A stretch of 64,000 bases of DNA from NCBI RefSeq assembly GCF_001724815.1, contig NZ_MEDO01000014.1:310001-374000 (forward strand), read 5' to 3'. Origin of the DNA: Arenimonas sp. SCN 70-307 (GTDB lineage Bacteria > Pseudomonadota > Gammaproteobacteria > Xanthomonadales > Xanthomonadaceae). Positions 27,027-35,537 of the stretch are shown here, in pieces. Below the pieces are notes generated by a model. That model saw only the letters and a program-made list of their open reading frames with translations. It did not search any database and was not told the origin of the DNA. The position numbers and the translations under genes are program-made. Position 1 is the first letter of the stretch; each line of letters opens with the position of its first letter.

Positions 27027-29177
27027 TCAGCCGAGGCGATGGGCCTCCTGCACGCCGGGGATGGCGTTGAGGCGGCCGAGCAGGTCGCTGAGCTGGCCGA
27101 AGTCGGCCACCCGCACCGCCAGCCGCAGCTCGGCCAGGGCGCGGTCGGGGTCCACCCGCGACTGCAGTCCCAGGATGTTCACGCCCAGCTGGGCGATGGC
27201 GTTGGTGAGGTCCTTGAGCAGCCACTTGCGGTCGAAGGCGCGCACCAGGATGTCGACCTCGTAATTGCCCGCCGGCCCGCCGCCCCATTCCACCGGCAGC
27301 ATGCGGTCGGGCTGGCGCAGCAGCAGGCGCTGCAGGGCCGGGCAGCCGGCGCGATGGATGCTCACGCCGCGGCCGCGCGTGAGGTAGCCAACGATCGGGT
27401 CGCCCGGCACCGGCTGGCAGCAGCGGGCGATCTGGCTGAGCAGGTTGCCCACGCCCTCCACTTCGAATGGCGTCTTCCCGGGACGCGATGGCCGGCGGGC
27501 CACGAAGCCGGGCTCGGCCTCCGCGGCCGGCGCCTTCGCGGCCTGGGCGTGGTCGTGCAGGGCGCGGCTGACCTGGCTGGGGCCGAGGTCGCCCAGGGCC
27601 AGCGCCAGGTGCAGGTCGTCCACGGTGTCGAGCCGGAACTTCGCCAGCACCGGCGCCAGGTCGGCCTGCATCATCGCGACGCGGCGCAGTTCCTTTTCCA
27701 GCAGTTCCTTGCCGGCCTGCAGGTTGCGGGCGCGGTCGATCTTGTGGAACCAGGCACGCACCTTGTCGCGGGCGCGGCCGGTGGCCAGGAAGCCGTTGGC
27801 CGCCAGCAGCCAGTCGCGGCGCGGCTCGGCGGCCTTGGCGGTGAGGATCTCGACCTGGTCGCCGGTGGCCGGGCGGTGGTCGAGCGGCACGATGCGGCCG
27901 TTGACCTTGGCACCGCGGCAGCGGTGGCCCACCTCGGTGTGCACGGCGTAGGCGAAGTCGAGCACGGTGGCGCCGCGCGGCAGGTCCACCACCTCGCCGC
28001 GCGGCGTAAGCGCGTACACGCGGTCCTCCACCAGCTCGGTCGAGAAACCCTCGACCAGCGAGTCCTCGCGCTCCTCGCGGGCCTCGAGCAGCTGGCGCAT
28101 CCAGGCCACCTTGCGCTCGAAGCTGGCGTCGGCGCCGCCGCCTTCCTTGTAGCGCCAGTGCGCGGCCACGCCGAGCTCGGCGTGCTCGTGCATCTCGCGG
28201 GTGCGGATCTGCACCTCCAGCGTGCGCCCGCCCGGCCCCACCACCGCGGTGTGCAGCGAGCGGTAGTCGTTGCCCTTGGGGTGGGCGATGTAGTCGTCGA
28301 ACTCGCTGGGGATGGAGGGCCAGAGCTGGTGCACCACGCCCAGCACGGCGTAACAGGTGGGGATGTCGTCCACCAGCACGCGGATGGCGCGGATGTCGTA
28401 GAGCTCGCTGAAGGGCAGGCCCTTGCGCTGCATCTTCTTCCAGATGCTGTAGATGTGCTTGGGCCGGCCGGCCACGTCGGCGCCGCGGATGCCGGCCTCG
28501 GCCAGCGCGGCGCGGATGCGCGCCATGGCCTCGTCGATGAAACGCTCGCGGTCGCCGCGCTTTTCGTCGAGCAGGCGGGCGATGCGTTGGTAGGTGTCGA
28601 ACTCCAGCCAGCGGAAGGCCAGGTCCTCGAGCTCCCACTTGAGCTGCCAGATGCCCAGGCGGTTGGCCAGCGGCGCGTGGATGTCGCGCGCCAGTTCGGC
28701 CAGGGCGCGACGCTCGTCGGCGGGCAGCTGCCCCGCGTCGCGCAGGCGCACGAGCTGGATGGCCAGCAACACCAGCACCGCGCGCAGGTCGCGCACCAGG
28801 GCCAGCAGCAGGCGGCGCAGGCCCTCGGCGCTGCCCTGGCGCTGGCGCTGGTGGTGAAGGTCGTCGACCTGGCCGGCGGCGGCCAGGCCCTCGAGCAGGC
28901 GCCCCACCCGGGGCGCGGCGGCCAGCGCCTGCGCCGGCAGGGCCTCGCGCAGGGCCGGCCACAGGTGCAGGGCCGCGGCGGCCTGCACTTCCGGGTCGGC
29001 GCGCAGCGGGCGCAGGGTTTCGAGCACCTTGCAGGCCATCGCCTCGCCGGGGCCGGCCGGCAGCGACCCGGCGGCGGTGGCCAGCGTTGCCAGCAGCGGC
29101 GCACCGGGTTCGTGGCCGGTCCCGGGGCGGGCCAGCAGCGGGGCCAGCCGTGCGGGAGGGGAGATGGGGGTGTTCAA
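27027..29177 (-). CDS. relA: GTP pyrophosphokinase RelA (ppGpp synthetase I)
   Basis: 716 residues. N-terminal HD-like domain lacks the His-Asp metal motif (LARDIHAPLANRLGIWQLKWELED region remains), so no hydrolase activity is expected. The synthetase domain has GRPKHIYSIWKKM and EFDDY, the EXDD form typical of monofunctional RelA rather than RXKD of SpoT. TGS (RGEVVDLPRGATVLDFAYAVHTEVGHRC) and ACT-type C-terminus follow. The start codon appears to be TTG (29175-29177); the next in-frame Met is at residue 47 and would trim the family's N-terminal region. Responds to uncharged tRNA at stalled ribosomes. Confidence 0.95.
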   Translation of the reverse strand: MNTPISPPARLAPLLARPGTGHEPGAPLLATLATAAGSLPAGPGEAMACKVLETLRPLRADPEVQAAAALHLWPALREALPAQALAAAPRVGRLLEGLAAAGQVDDLHHQRQRQGSAEGLRRLLLALVRDLRAVLVLLAIQLVRLRDAGQLPADERRALAELARDIHAPLANRLGIWQLKWELEDLAFRWLEFDTYQRIARLLDEKRGDRERFIDEAMARIRAALAEAGIRGADVAGRPKHIYSIWKKMQRKGLPFSELYDIRAIRVLVDDIPTCYAVLGVVHQLWPSIPSEFDDYIAHPKGNDYRSLHTAVVGPGGRTLEVQIRTREMHEHAELGVAAHWRYKEGGGADASFERKVAWMRQLLEAREEREDSLVEGFSTELVEDRVYALTPRGEVVDLPRGATVLDFAYAVHTEVGHRCRGAKVNGRIVPLDHRPATGDQVEILTAKAAEPRRDWLLAANGFLATGRARDKVRAWFHKIDRARNLQAGKELLEKELRRVAMMQADLAPVLAKFRLDTVDDLHLALALGDLGPSQVSRALHDHAQAAKAPAAEAEPGFVARRPSRPGKTPFEVEGVGNLLSQIARCCQPVPGDPIVGYLTRGRGVSIHRAGCPALQRLLLRQPDRMLPVEWGGGPAGNYEVDILVRAFDRKWLLKDLTNAIAQLGVNILGLQSRVDPDRALAELRLAVRVADFGQLSDLLGRLNAIPGVQEAHRLG

Positions 29178-29249
29178 GTGGCGCCTGCGTTGGCCGGGGA
29201 GTTAGACTGCCCCGCGATGGCTGGCAGTTCAACCAGTACGGACAAGACA

Positions 29250-29744
29250 ATGCGCCAAAAGAAGTTCCTTCTCTCCTTCGCCCTCGCCGCCCTGGTGGCG
29301 GGTGCCGCCTCCGCCCAGCAGTTCTCTTCGCTCGAGGAGCGCATGACCGAGGCCGAGTTCAAGGCCGCGGGCCTGGACAAGCTCTCGCCGGAGGAACTGG
29401 CGCGCCTGAACGCCTTCGTCGCCGGCCAGAACGCCCAGGCCGCGCAGTCGGCCGGCGTGGTGCCGGGCGCGACCCCGGCGGCCGACACCCGCGGCTTCTA
29501 CCAGCGCAGCGGCCCGCAGGGCGAGATCATCACCTCGATCACCGGCGAGTTCCGCGGCTGGTCCGGCGCCGGCACCCGCTTCGAGCTCGACAACGGCCAG
29601 ATCTGGGAGACCACCGACTCCTCGACCCGCCTGGCGGTGAAGCTGACCAACCCCGAGGTCATCATCGAGCCGGGCGTTCTCGACTCGTGGTACCTGCGCG
29701 TGGCCGGCTACAACACCCGCGCCAAGGTCCGCCGCATCAAGTAA
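29250..29744 (+). CDS. Small secreted protein of unknown function
   Basis: 164 residues. Signal peptide MRQKKFLLSFALAALVAGAASA, then SLEERMTEAEFKAAGLDKLSPEELARLNAFVAG, a helical segment seen in a number of Xanthomonadales hypothetical proteins, and a C-terminal beta-rich part (ITGEFRGWSGAGTRFELDNGQIWE). I do not recognise a named domain with confidence. ATG 29250 is preferred over ATG 29218 because it opens the signal peptide, although neither has a good ribosome site; TAGACT at 29203-29208 is a plausible -10. Divergent from relA; overlaps the hrpA stop by 8 bases. Confidence 0.75.
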   Translation: MRQKKFLLSFALAALVAGAASAQQFSSLEERMTEAEFKAAGLDKLSPEELARLNAFVAGQNAQAAQSAGVVPGATPAADTRGFYQRSGPQGEIITSITGEFRGWSGAGTRFELDNGQIWETTDSSTRLAVKLTNPEVIIEPGVLDSWYLRVAGYNTRAKVRRIK

Positions 29745-32700
29745 GCGACTGCAGCTGGCGCGCCAGCCGCTTGGCCGAAACCTGGCGGCGGGTGCCCAGT
29801 TCCTGCGCGAACAGCGACACGCGCAGTTCCTCCAGGTCCCAGCGCAGCGATTGCCAGGCCGGTTCGCCGGCCCGGCCGTCCTTGCGCGCCTGCACCAGCG
29901 CGTCGCTGAAGGGCTTGAGCTCGAGCATGCGCGCCTGGTCGCGCACCGGGTCGCGCAGGGCGCGTTCGGCGCGCAGCTGCAGCGCCTTCAGGTAACGCGG
30001 GTATTCGGCCAGCGCCTCGGGCGGCGTGGCGCGCAGGAAGCCCGGCGGCACCAGGCCCGCCAGCTGCGCCTGCAGGTCGTCGAGATTGCCGCGGGCCCAG
30101 CCCAGCAGCGGTGATTCGAGCCGCGGCTTGATCTCCGCCACCAGCCCCAGGATCTGCTCGGCCAGCTGCAGGCGCTGCATGGCCTCGGGGAACAGCCTCT
30201 TGCCCGCGTCCTGCACGCGCGCCTCGAACGCCGCCGGCGTGCGGACGTGGCCCAGCTCGCCTTCGGTGACCGCCGACAGCGCGGCCTCGGCCAGGTCGGC
30301 GCGCAGGTGTTCGTGCGCCGGGCCCTGCCCCGGCTGCTGCTGGAAACCTTCGATGGCGGCGTACAGCAGCGCCAGCTTGGGCGACACCGGCAGCTGCTTG
30401 CGGGCCTGGCGCAGCTTGTCGGCCAGGGCGATGTGCAGCAGGCGGCGCACGCCGGCCGCGTGCTCGCGCGCGGCCTCGGCGCGGTCGGCGAACACGCTCA
30501 GCGCCACCGACTCGCCCTGGTCGACCAGGGCCGGGAAGGCCGGCACGCCGGCGGCGCCCGGCACCTGTTCGGGAATGGCTGCGTCGGGGAAGCGCAGCAG
30601 GCCGTCGCGCGCCAGCTGTTCGCCGGCGCGTTCGGCGAAGGCGGCTTCGGCGCGCTCGCCGAAACGCGCGCGCAGGGCGGCGAGGTCGCGGCCCATCGCC
30701 AGCACGCGGCCATCGCGTTCGGCCAGGCGCAGGTTCATGCGCAGGTGCGGCTCGAGCGCGGCCTCGTCGAAGTCGAGCGCGGTCACGGGCACGCCGGTGG
30801 TCTTGCCCAGGAAGCGCGCCAGCGAACCGGGCAGTGCGTCGGCCTCCGGGCGCGGATGCGCCTCGACGAAGGCGCGGGCGAAGTCGGGCGCGGGCACGTA
30901 GTTGCGGCGCAGGGCCTTGGGCAGGCCGCGGATGAGCGCGGTGGCCTTCTCCTCCACCAGGCCGGGCACCAGCCAGCCCAGGCGCGAAGCGTCGAGCGCC
31001 ATCAGCAGGTGCAGCGGCACGTCGAGGGTGACGCCGTCCTCGGCGTGGCCGGGCTCGAAGCGGTATTGCAGCGCCAGGCGCGCGTCGCCCAGGGCGAAGT
31101 ACTTGGGGAAGCGCTCGGCCTCGCTGCCCTCGCCCGGCAGCAGCTCGGCCAGCGGCCATTCCATCGACTTCTTCTGCTCGGGCGCCAGCTTGCCGTACCA
31201 GCTGTCGAGGCCGGCGACGGAGTTGAGGTCGGGCGGCAGGCGGTCGAGGTACCAGCGCGCCTGCCAGTCCTCGTCGGCGACCAGGCCGGCGCGGCGCAGC
31301 TTGGCTTCTTCTTCGCGCGCCTTGTCGAGCGTGGCGAGGTTGCGCTTGAGGAAGGTGGCGCGGCAGTCCACTTCGCCCGGCACCAGGCCCTGTCGAACGA
31401 ACAGCTCGCGCGCCTCGGCGGGGTACAGGCCGCCGTAGTGCACGGGTTTCTTGGGCGCCAGCACCAGGCCGAACAGGCTGATCAGCTCGCTGCCGATCAC
31501 GCGGCCCTGGCTGCGCGACCAGTGCGGGTCGAAGTGCTTGCGCGCCAGCAGGTGCGGCAGCTCGGCGACGACCCAGTCGGGTTCTATCTTCGCGGCCATC
31601 AGGCCCCAGACCTTCTGGGTGTCGAGCAGCGTGGCCACCAGCACCCAGGGCGGCGGCTGTTTGGCCAGCGCGCTGCCGGGGAAAAGCTGGAACCTGCGCT
31701 GGCGCGGCGCGTCGTACAGGCCCTTCTCGGTGCGGTGGCCGATCTGCGTGGGCAGGCCCGCGATCAGCGCCCGGTGCAGGCTCCGGTACCGCGCAAGAAG
31801 GGGGTCAGGTTCACTTCTCCTGCCCGCGGGCCGGTCTTGCCGGGGATCGGACCACGAGAAGTGAACCTGACCCCCTTCTTGCCCGCCCCAGCCCATTTCC
31901 TCGCAGGCCAGCAGCAGCTGGCGGTGCAGCTCGCGCCACTCGCGCATGCGCAGGAAGGACAGGAAGCGCTTCTCGCACCAGGTGCGCAACTTGGACTGGG
32001 TCAGGTCCTCGTGGGCGACGCGGTAGGCCTCCCAGAGCTTGAGGATGCCGACGAACTCCGACTGCGGATCGGCGAACTCGGCGTGGGCGTTGTCGGCCTT
32101 CTCGCGCGCGTCGGAGGGACGCTCGCGCGGGTCCTGGATACCGAGGAAGCTGGCGACCACCAGCACTTCGGCCAGCACGCCGTGGCCGCGGGCGGCCACC
32201 AGCATGCGCGAGAGCTTGGGGTCCACCGGCAGGCGCGCCATCTCCCGGCCGATGGGCGTGAGGCGACGCTCGGCGTCCACCGCGCCGAGCTCGCCCAGGG
32301 TCTGCCAGCCGTCGGCGACGGCGCGCGGGTCGGGCGGGTCGATGAAGGGGAAGTCCTCGACGCGGCCCAGGCCGAGCGAGAGCATGCGCAGTATCACGCC
32401 GGCCAGCGAGGCGCGAAGGATTTCCGGGTCGGTGTAACGCGGCCGCGCGGCGAAGTCGTCCTCGCCGTAGAGGCGATAGCACACGCCGGCGGCGATTCGT
32501 CCGCAGCGGCCCTTGCGCTGGTCGGCGCTGGCCTGGCTGATGGGCTCGATGTGCAGGCGGTCGAGCTTGCCGCGCGGGCTGTAGCGCTTCACGCGCGCCA
32601 GGCCCGGGTCGATGACGTAGCGGATGCGCGGCACCGTGAGCGAAGTTTCCGCCACGTTGGTGGCCAGCACGATGCGCCGGCCCGGTCCGGGGTTGAACAC

Positions 32701-33774
32701 CTTGTCCTGGTCGCGCACCGACAGCCGCGCGTACAGCGGGATCACCTCGGTGGCGCGGTACTTGCGGCGGTTGAGCGCCGCGTGCGCGTCGCGGATCTCG
32801 CGCTCGCCGGGCAGGAACACCAGGATGTCGCCCTGCGGGGCGAGGCGGGTGATCTCGTCGGCCGCGGCGACGATGGCTTCCGCCAGCGGCAGCTCTTCAG
32901 AAACGGGGTCAGGTTCACTTCTCCGGTGCGGTTGGCTGGTCCCCGAGGAATCAGGCCCGGATAAGTGAACCTGACCCCGTTTCTCCTCCCGCTGTCCCCG
33001 TCCAGGGGTGAAGTAGCGGACTTCGACGGGAAAGCCGCGGCCCTCGACGTTCACCACGGGGGCGTTGCCGAAGTGCTTCGCGAAGCGCTCGGTGTCGATG
33101 GTGGCCGAGGTGATGACCAGCTTGAGGTCGGGCCGGCGCGCCACCAGCTGCTTGAGATAGCCGAGCAGGAAGTCGATGTTGAGGCTGCGCTCGTGCGCTT
33201 CGTCGACGATGATCGTGTCGTACTTCGACAGCCAGCGGTCGGACTGGATTTCGGCCAGCAGGATGCCGTCGGTCATGAACTTGATGGCGGTGTCGTCGCC
33301 GACGTTCTCGGTGAAGCGCACCTGGTAGCCCACCGCGCCGCCCAGCGGCACCTGCAGCTCCTCGGCCACGCGCCGCGCCACCGCTCTCGCGGCGATGCGG
33401 CGCGGCTGGGTGCAGCCGATCAGGCCGGCCGCGCCGCGACCGGCGGCCAGGCACAGCTTGGGCAGCTGGGTGGTCTTGCCCGAACCGGTCTCGCCGGCCA
33501 CGACCACCACCGGATGCTTGCGGATGAGCTCGACAAGCGTGTCGGCCTCGCGTGCCACCGGCAGTGCGTCGTCGAAGCTCGGCGTGGGCAGGCGCGCGGC
33601 GCGGGCCTCGCGGGCGGCTATCGACGCGGCCAGCGCGGTTTCGTAGGCCTCGCGCTTGCCTACGTGCCCCGGCGCCTTGCGAACGGCGTCGAGCAGCCGC
33701 AGCAGCCGCCCACGGTCGCGGCTGAGCACGGCGTCGGCGGGAAACGGGGTCGGGCGGGCCGTTGGATCGGACAT
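29737..33774 (-). CDS. hrpA: ATP-dependent RNA helicase HrpA with two in-frame repeat insertions
   Basis: 1345 residues against about 1300 in E. coli. DEAH-box helicase: Walker A GETGSGKT (94-101), DEAH in IIVDEAHERSLN, SATIDTERF, and QRKGRCGRIAAG (motif VI), followed by winged-helix, ratchet and OB regions and the long HrpA-specific C-terminal part. It rescues stalled ribosomes on mRNA. Two segments are foreign: residues about 264-292 (GQVHLSGPD...SEPDPVS, from 32899-32984) and about 632-661 (GQVHFSWSD...SEPDPLL, from 31794-31881). Both lie in variable linkers, and catalytic motifs are intact. Start MSDPTARP chosen over an upstream frame extension that would reach into the dps promoter. Confidence 0.95.
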   Translation of the reverse strand: MSDPTARPTPFPADAVLSRDRGRLLRLLDAVRKAPGHVGKREAYETALAASIAAREARAARLPTPSFDDALPVAREADTLVELIRKHPVVVVAGETGSGKTTQLPKLCLAAGRGAAGLIGCTQPRRIAARAVARRVAEELQVPLGGAVGYQVRFTENVGDDTAIKFMTDGILLAEIQSDRWLSKYDTIIVDEAHERSLNIDFLLGYLKQLVARRPDLKLVITSATIDTERFAKHFGNAPVVNVEGRGFPVEVRYFTPGRGQREEKRGQVHLSGPDSSGTSQPHRRSEPDPVSEELPLAEAIVAAADEITRLAPQGDILVFLPGEREIRDAHAALNRRKYRATEVIPLYARLSVRDQDKVFNPGPGRRIVLATNVAETSLTVPRIRYVIDPGLARVKRYSPRGKLDRLHIEPISQASADQRKGRCGRIAAGVCYRLYGEDDFAARPRYTDPEILRASLAGVILRMLSLGLGRVEDFPFIDPPDPRAVADGWQTLGELGAVDAERRLTPIGREMARLPVDPKLSRMLVAARGHGVLAEVLVVASFLGIQDPRERPSDAREKADNAHAEFADPQSEFVGILKLWEAYRVAHEDLTQSKLRTWCEKRFLSFLRMREWRELHRQLLLACEEMGWGGQEGGQVHFSWSDPRQDRPAGRRSEPDPLLARYRSLHRALIAGLPTQIGHRTEKGLYDAPRQRRFQLFPGSALAKQPPPWVLVATLLDTQKVWGLMAAKIEPDWVVAELPHLLARKHFDPHWSRSQGRVIGSELISLFGLVLAPKKPVHYGGLYPAEARELFVRQGLVPGEVDCRATFLKRNLATLDKAREEEAKLRRAGLVADEDWQARWYLDRLPPDLNSVAGLDSWYGKLAPEQKKSMEWPLAELLPGEGSEAERFPKYFALGDARLALQYRFEPGHAEDGVTLDVPLHLLMALDASRLGWLVPGLVEEKATALIRGLPKALRRNYVPAPDFARAFVEAHPRPEADALPGSLARFLGKTTGVPVTALDFDEAALEPHLRMNLRLAERDGRVLAMGRDLAALRARFGERAEAAFAERAGEQLARDGLLRFPDAAIPEQVPGAAGVPAFPALVDQGESVALSVFADRAEAAREHAAGVRRLLHIALADKLRQARKQLPVSPKLALLYAAIEGFQQQPGQGPAHEHLRADLAEAALSAVTEGELGHVRTPAAFEARVQDAGKRLFPEAMQRLQLAEQILGLVAEIKPRLESPLLGWARGNLDDLQAQLAGLVPPGFLRATPPEALAEYPRYLKALQLRAERALRDPVRDQARMLELKPFSDALVQARKDGRAGEPAWQSLRWDLEELRVSLFAQELGTRRQVSAKRLARQLQSLT
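31794..31881. repeat. In-frame inverted repeat inside hrpA (downstream copy)
   Basis: Perfect 26-bp arms (31794-31819 and 31856-31881) with the GGGGTCAGGTTCACTT core, around a 36-nt spacer unlike the spacers of the other copies. Arm ends read CAAGAAG before the core and CTC after it, both matched in the partner arm. Confidence 0.96.
32899..32984. repeat. In-frame inverted repeat inside hrpA (upstream copy)
   Basis: Perfect 22-bp arms (32899-32920 and 32963-32984), core preceded by AGAAAC, around a 42-nt spacer. In the other hrpA copy the corresponding bases are AGAAGG; here the C is matched by a G in the partner arm, i.e. the pairing is conserved although the base differs. Confidence 0.96.
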
Positions 33775-33862
33775 ATAACGCCATTCTAACGTCGGGGCGT
33801 ATTCATCCGATGACTGCGGCCGCTGTTGTAGGATGGGAAACACAGTCAACGAGGAGTCCGAA

Positions 33863-34381
33863 ATGGCATCGAAGACCAAGAAGCCCGCCCCCAAGGCCGA
33901 CGGCGCCCCCAAGATCGACATCGGCATCTCCGACAAGGACCGCCGCAAGGTGGCCGACGAGCTTTCCGCCTTCCTGGCCGACAGCTACACGCTCTACCTC
34001 AAGACCCACCAGTTCCACTGGAACGTGACCGGGCCGATGTTCAACACCCTGCACAACATGTTCATGACCCAGTACACCGAGGAGTGGACGGCGCTGGACG
34101 AGATCGCCGAGCGCATCCGCGCCATCGGTTTCCTGGCGCCCGGCTCCTACGCCGAGTTCGTGCGGCTCTCGTCGATCAGGGAAGAGCAGTCGCCCGACGC
34201 GCTGGACTGGCGCGGCATGGTGCGCCAGCTGGTGACCGGCAACGAGGCCGTGTGCCGCACCGCGCGCAAGGTGATCAAGGTGGCGAACGCGGCCGGCGAC
34301 GACCCTAGCGTCGACCTCGCCACCCAGCGCCTGCAGGTGCACGAGAAGAACGCCTGGATGCTGCGCTCGCTGCTCGAGTGA
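33863..34381 (+). CDS. dps: Dps family ferritin-like DNA-protection protein
   Basis: 172 residues. A Lys-rich tail (MASKTKKPAPKADG), which in Dps helps DNA binding, is followed by the four-helix core with the ferroxidase motif THQFHWNVTGPMFNTLHNMF...EEWTALDEIAERIRAIG. Dps shells store iron, consume H2O2 and compact DNA under starvation or oxidative stress. GAGGAG at 33850-33855 supports ATG 33863. Divergent from hrpA; 88 bases of intergenic sequence with no clear OxyR site by eye. Confidence 0.93.
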   Translation: MASKTKKPAPKADGAPKIDIGISDKDRRKVADELSAFLADSYTLYLKTHQFHWNVTGPMFNTLHNMFMTQYTEEWTALDEIAERIRAIGFLAPGSYAEFVRLSSIREEQSPDALDWRGMVRQLVTGNEAVCRTARKVIKVANAAGDDPSVDLATQRLQVHEKNAWMLRSLLE

Positions 34382-34384
34382 GCC

Positions 34385-35032
34385 TCAATTCGCGGCGAGC
34401 CGGTGTTCCAGCACCGGTTCGACCCGCGCGCTCAGCCGCAGGTCGTCCACGCTGATGATGGCGCGGCTGCCGAAATAGCTGCGCGGCCGGGCGATGTCCT
34501 CGCCGGTGGCCGCCAGCACCAGGGCCTGCACCCACTCGGTGCAGTACATCGCCCGCCCCTCGTCATCGAGGCGGAAGGCGGAATCGAAGGGAATGGAGCG
34601 CCATTGCGGCTGCGCCGACAGCCGCACGGCCTCGGCCGCCTGGGCCGGGCTGAGCCGCGGGCGCACCACGGCCACGCCGTGGGCACCCACCAGGAAATCC
34701 TCCAGCCGGTCCGAGCGCACGCCGCCGACGCCGGTGCGCTCGTCGGCCTCGGTGTGCACCACATGCCAGCCGTCGGCCTCGCGCACCAGGACGCCGACGT
34801 GGCTGAAGAAGCCTTCGCCGCCGGAAGCGCCGGCGAAGTAGCCGCTCCAGCGACCATCGCCGCGGCGGAACACCAGGTCGGCCTCGCGCAACTGCGGGAC
34901 CATGCGCGCCAGCGGCATCGCCTCGAGCAAGGCCAGCGGCGAAAGCACGGCAGGCGCTGGCGCGCGCGAGGCCGCCGGGCCGGCGACGAGCGTCACCAGC
35001 AAGGCGGCCGCGGCGAGCCCCGACAGGCGCAT
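34385..35032 (-). CDS. YiiX-like permuted NlpC/P60 cysteine hydrolase, secreted
   Basis: 215 residues. Signal peptide (LAAAALLVTLVAGPAAS). The fold pattern is that of YiiX/YebB permuted papain-like enzymes: ADLVFRRG, then FFSHVGVLV with His78, and the nucleophile later at Cys164 in MYCTEWV. Such proteins are thought to cut amide bonds in the envelope or on lipids; substrate unknown. Convergent with dps (3-base gap) and 4 bases after the small lipoprotein gene upstream, with which it is probably co-transcribed. Confidence 0.8.
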   Translation of the reverse strand: MRLSGLAAAALLVTLVAGPAASRAPAPAVLSPLALLEAMPLARMVPQLREADLVFRRGDGRWSGYFAGASGGEGFFSHVGVLVREADGWHVVHTEADERTGVGGVRSDRLEDFLVGAHGVAVVRPRLSPAQAAEAVRLSAQPQWRSIPFDSAFRLDDEGRAMYCTEWVQALVLAATGEDIARPRSYFGSRAIISVDDLRLSARVEPVLEHRLAAN

Positions 35033-35036
35033 GGGC

Positions 35037-35426
35037 TTACTTGTTGAGGTTGAAGTCCAGCTTCCACTCGCCGTCTTCGAGGATGAGCGTGTCGGTCTCT
35101 TCCTTGCCTTCCGGGTTGGTGTAGCGGACGGTGGCGCGGTCGCCGTCGATCTTGGTCTCGAGGATCTCGATCGGCTTGGCGTTTTCGCACTCGGCCTTGA
35201 TCTGGGTCTTCATCTGCTCGGCCTTCTCGGGCTCGGCCATGATGGCGGAGATCATGCCGACGGCCGGCTGCGACTTGGCGCTGACGTACTTGGACATCAC
35301 CGACGGATCGCCCGTCTCGCAGACCTCGGCCTGCATCTTGATGATGGTGTCGCCCGGCTGCTTGCCGGAGCAGGCGGCCAGCGCCAGCACGGCGGCCGCG
35401 ACCAGGGGGATACGGAGCTTGTTCAT
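35037..35426 (-). CDS. Small DUF4878-like lipoprotein (copy A)
   Basis: 129 residues. Lipobox LAAC with Cys19 followed by SGK. Mature part is a small cystatin/NTF2-like fold: CETGDP, a Lys/Glu-rich helix, GDRATVRYTNPEGKEE and a closing EDGEWKLDFN, as in DUF4878/lumazine-like lipoproteins. Function unknown. ATG 35426 begins the signal peptide. A paralog lies 111 bases upstream on the same strand. Confidence 0.8.
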   Translation of the reverse strand: MNKLRIPLVAAAVLALAACSGKQPGDTIIKMQAEVCETGDPSVMSKYVSAKSQPAVGMISAIMAEPEKAEQMKTQIKAECENAKPIEILETKIDGDRATVRYTNPEGKEETDTLILEDGEWKLDFNLNK

Positions 35427-35537
35427 GTCGGTCCTTTCTCGTTGTGGACGGGGCGGGCTCGCAACCCCGGCTGCGAGTGTAACCAACGTGAAGACCGGCG
35501 TCCCGCGGCCCCGCCCGGCAGGCAGGCAGGGCGTGGC

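Noticed and set aside
27027-29177. Bifunctional RelA/SpoT (Rsh)
   Set aside because: The HD domain lacks the His-Asp motif and the synthetase has the EXDD form, so it is the synthetase-only RelA.
25683-29224. Very long plus-strand frame before the small secreted protein
   Set aside because: It is antisense to the repeat protein and relA and only reaches a real gene at its end; the secreted protein has its own signal peptide and ATG at 29250.
33775-33862. OxyR or Fur operator before dps
   Set aside because: No recognisable dyad in the 88-base gap by eye.
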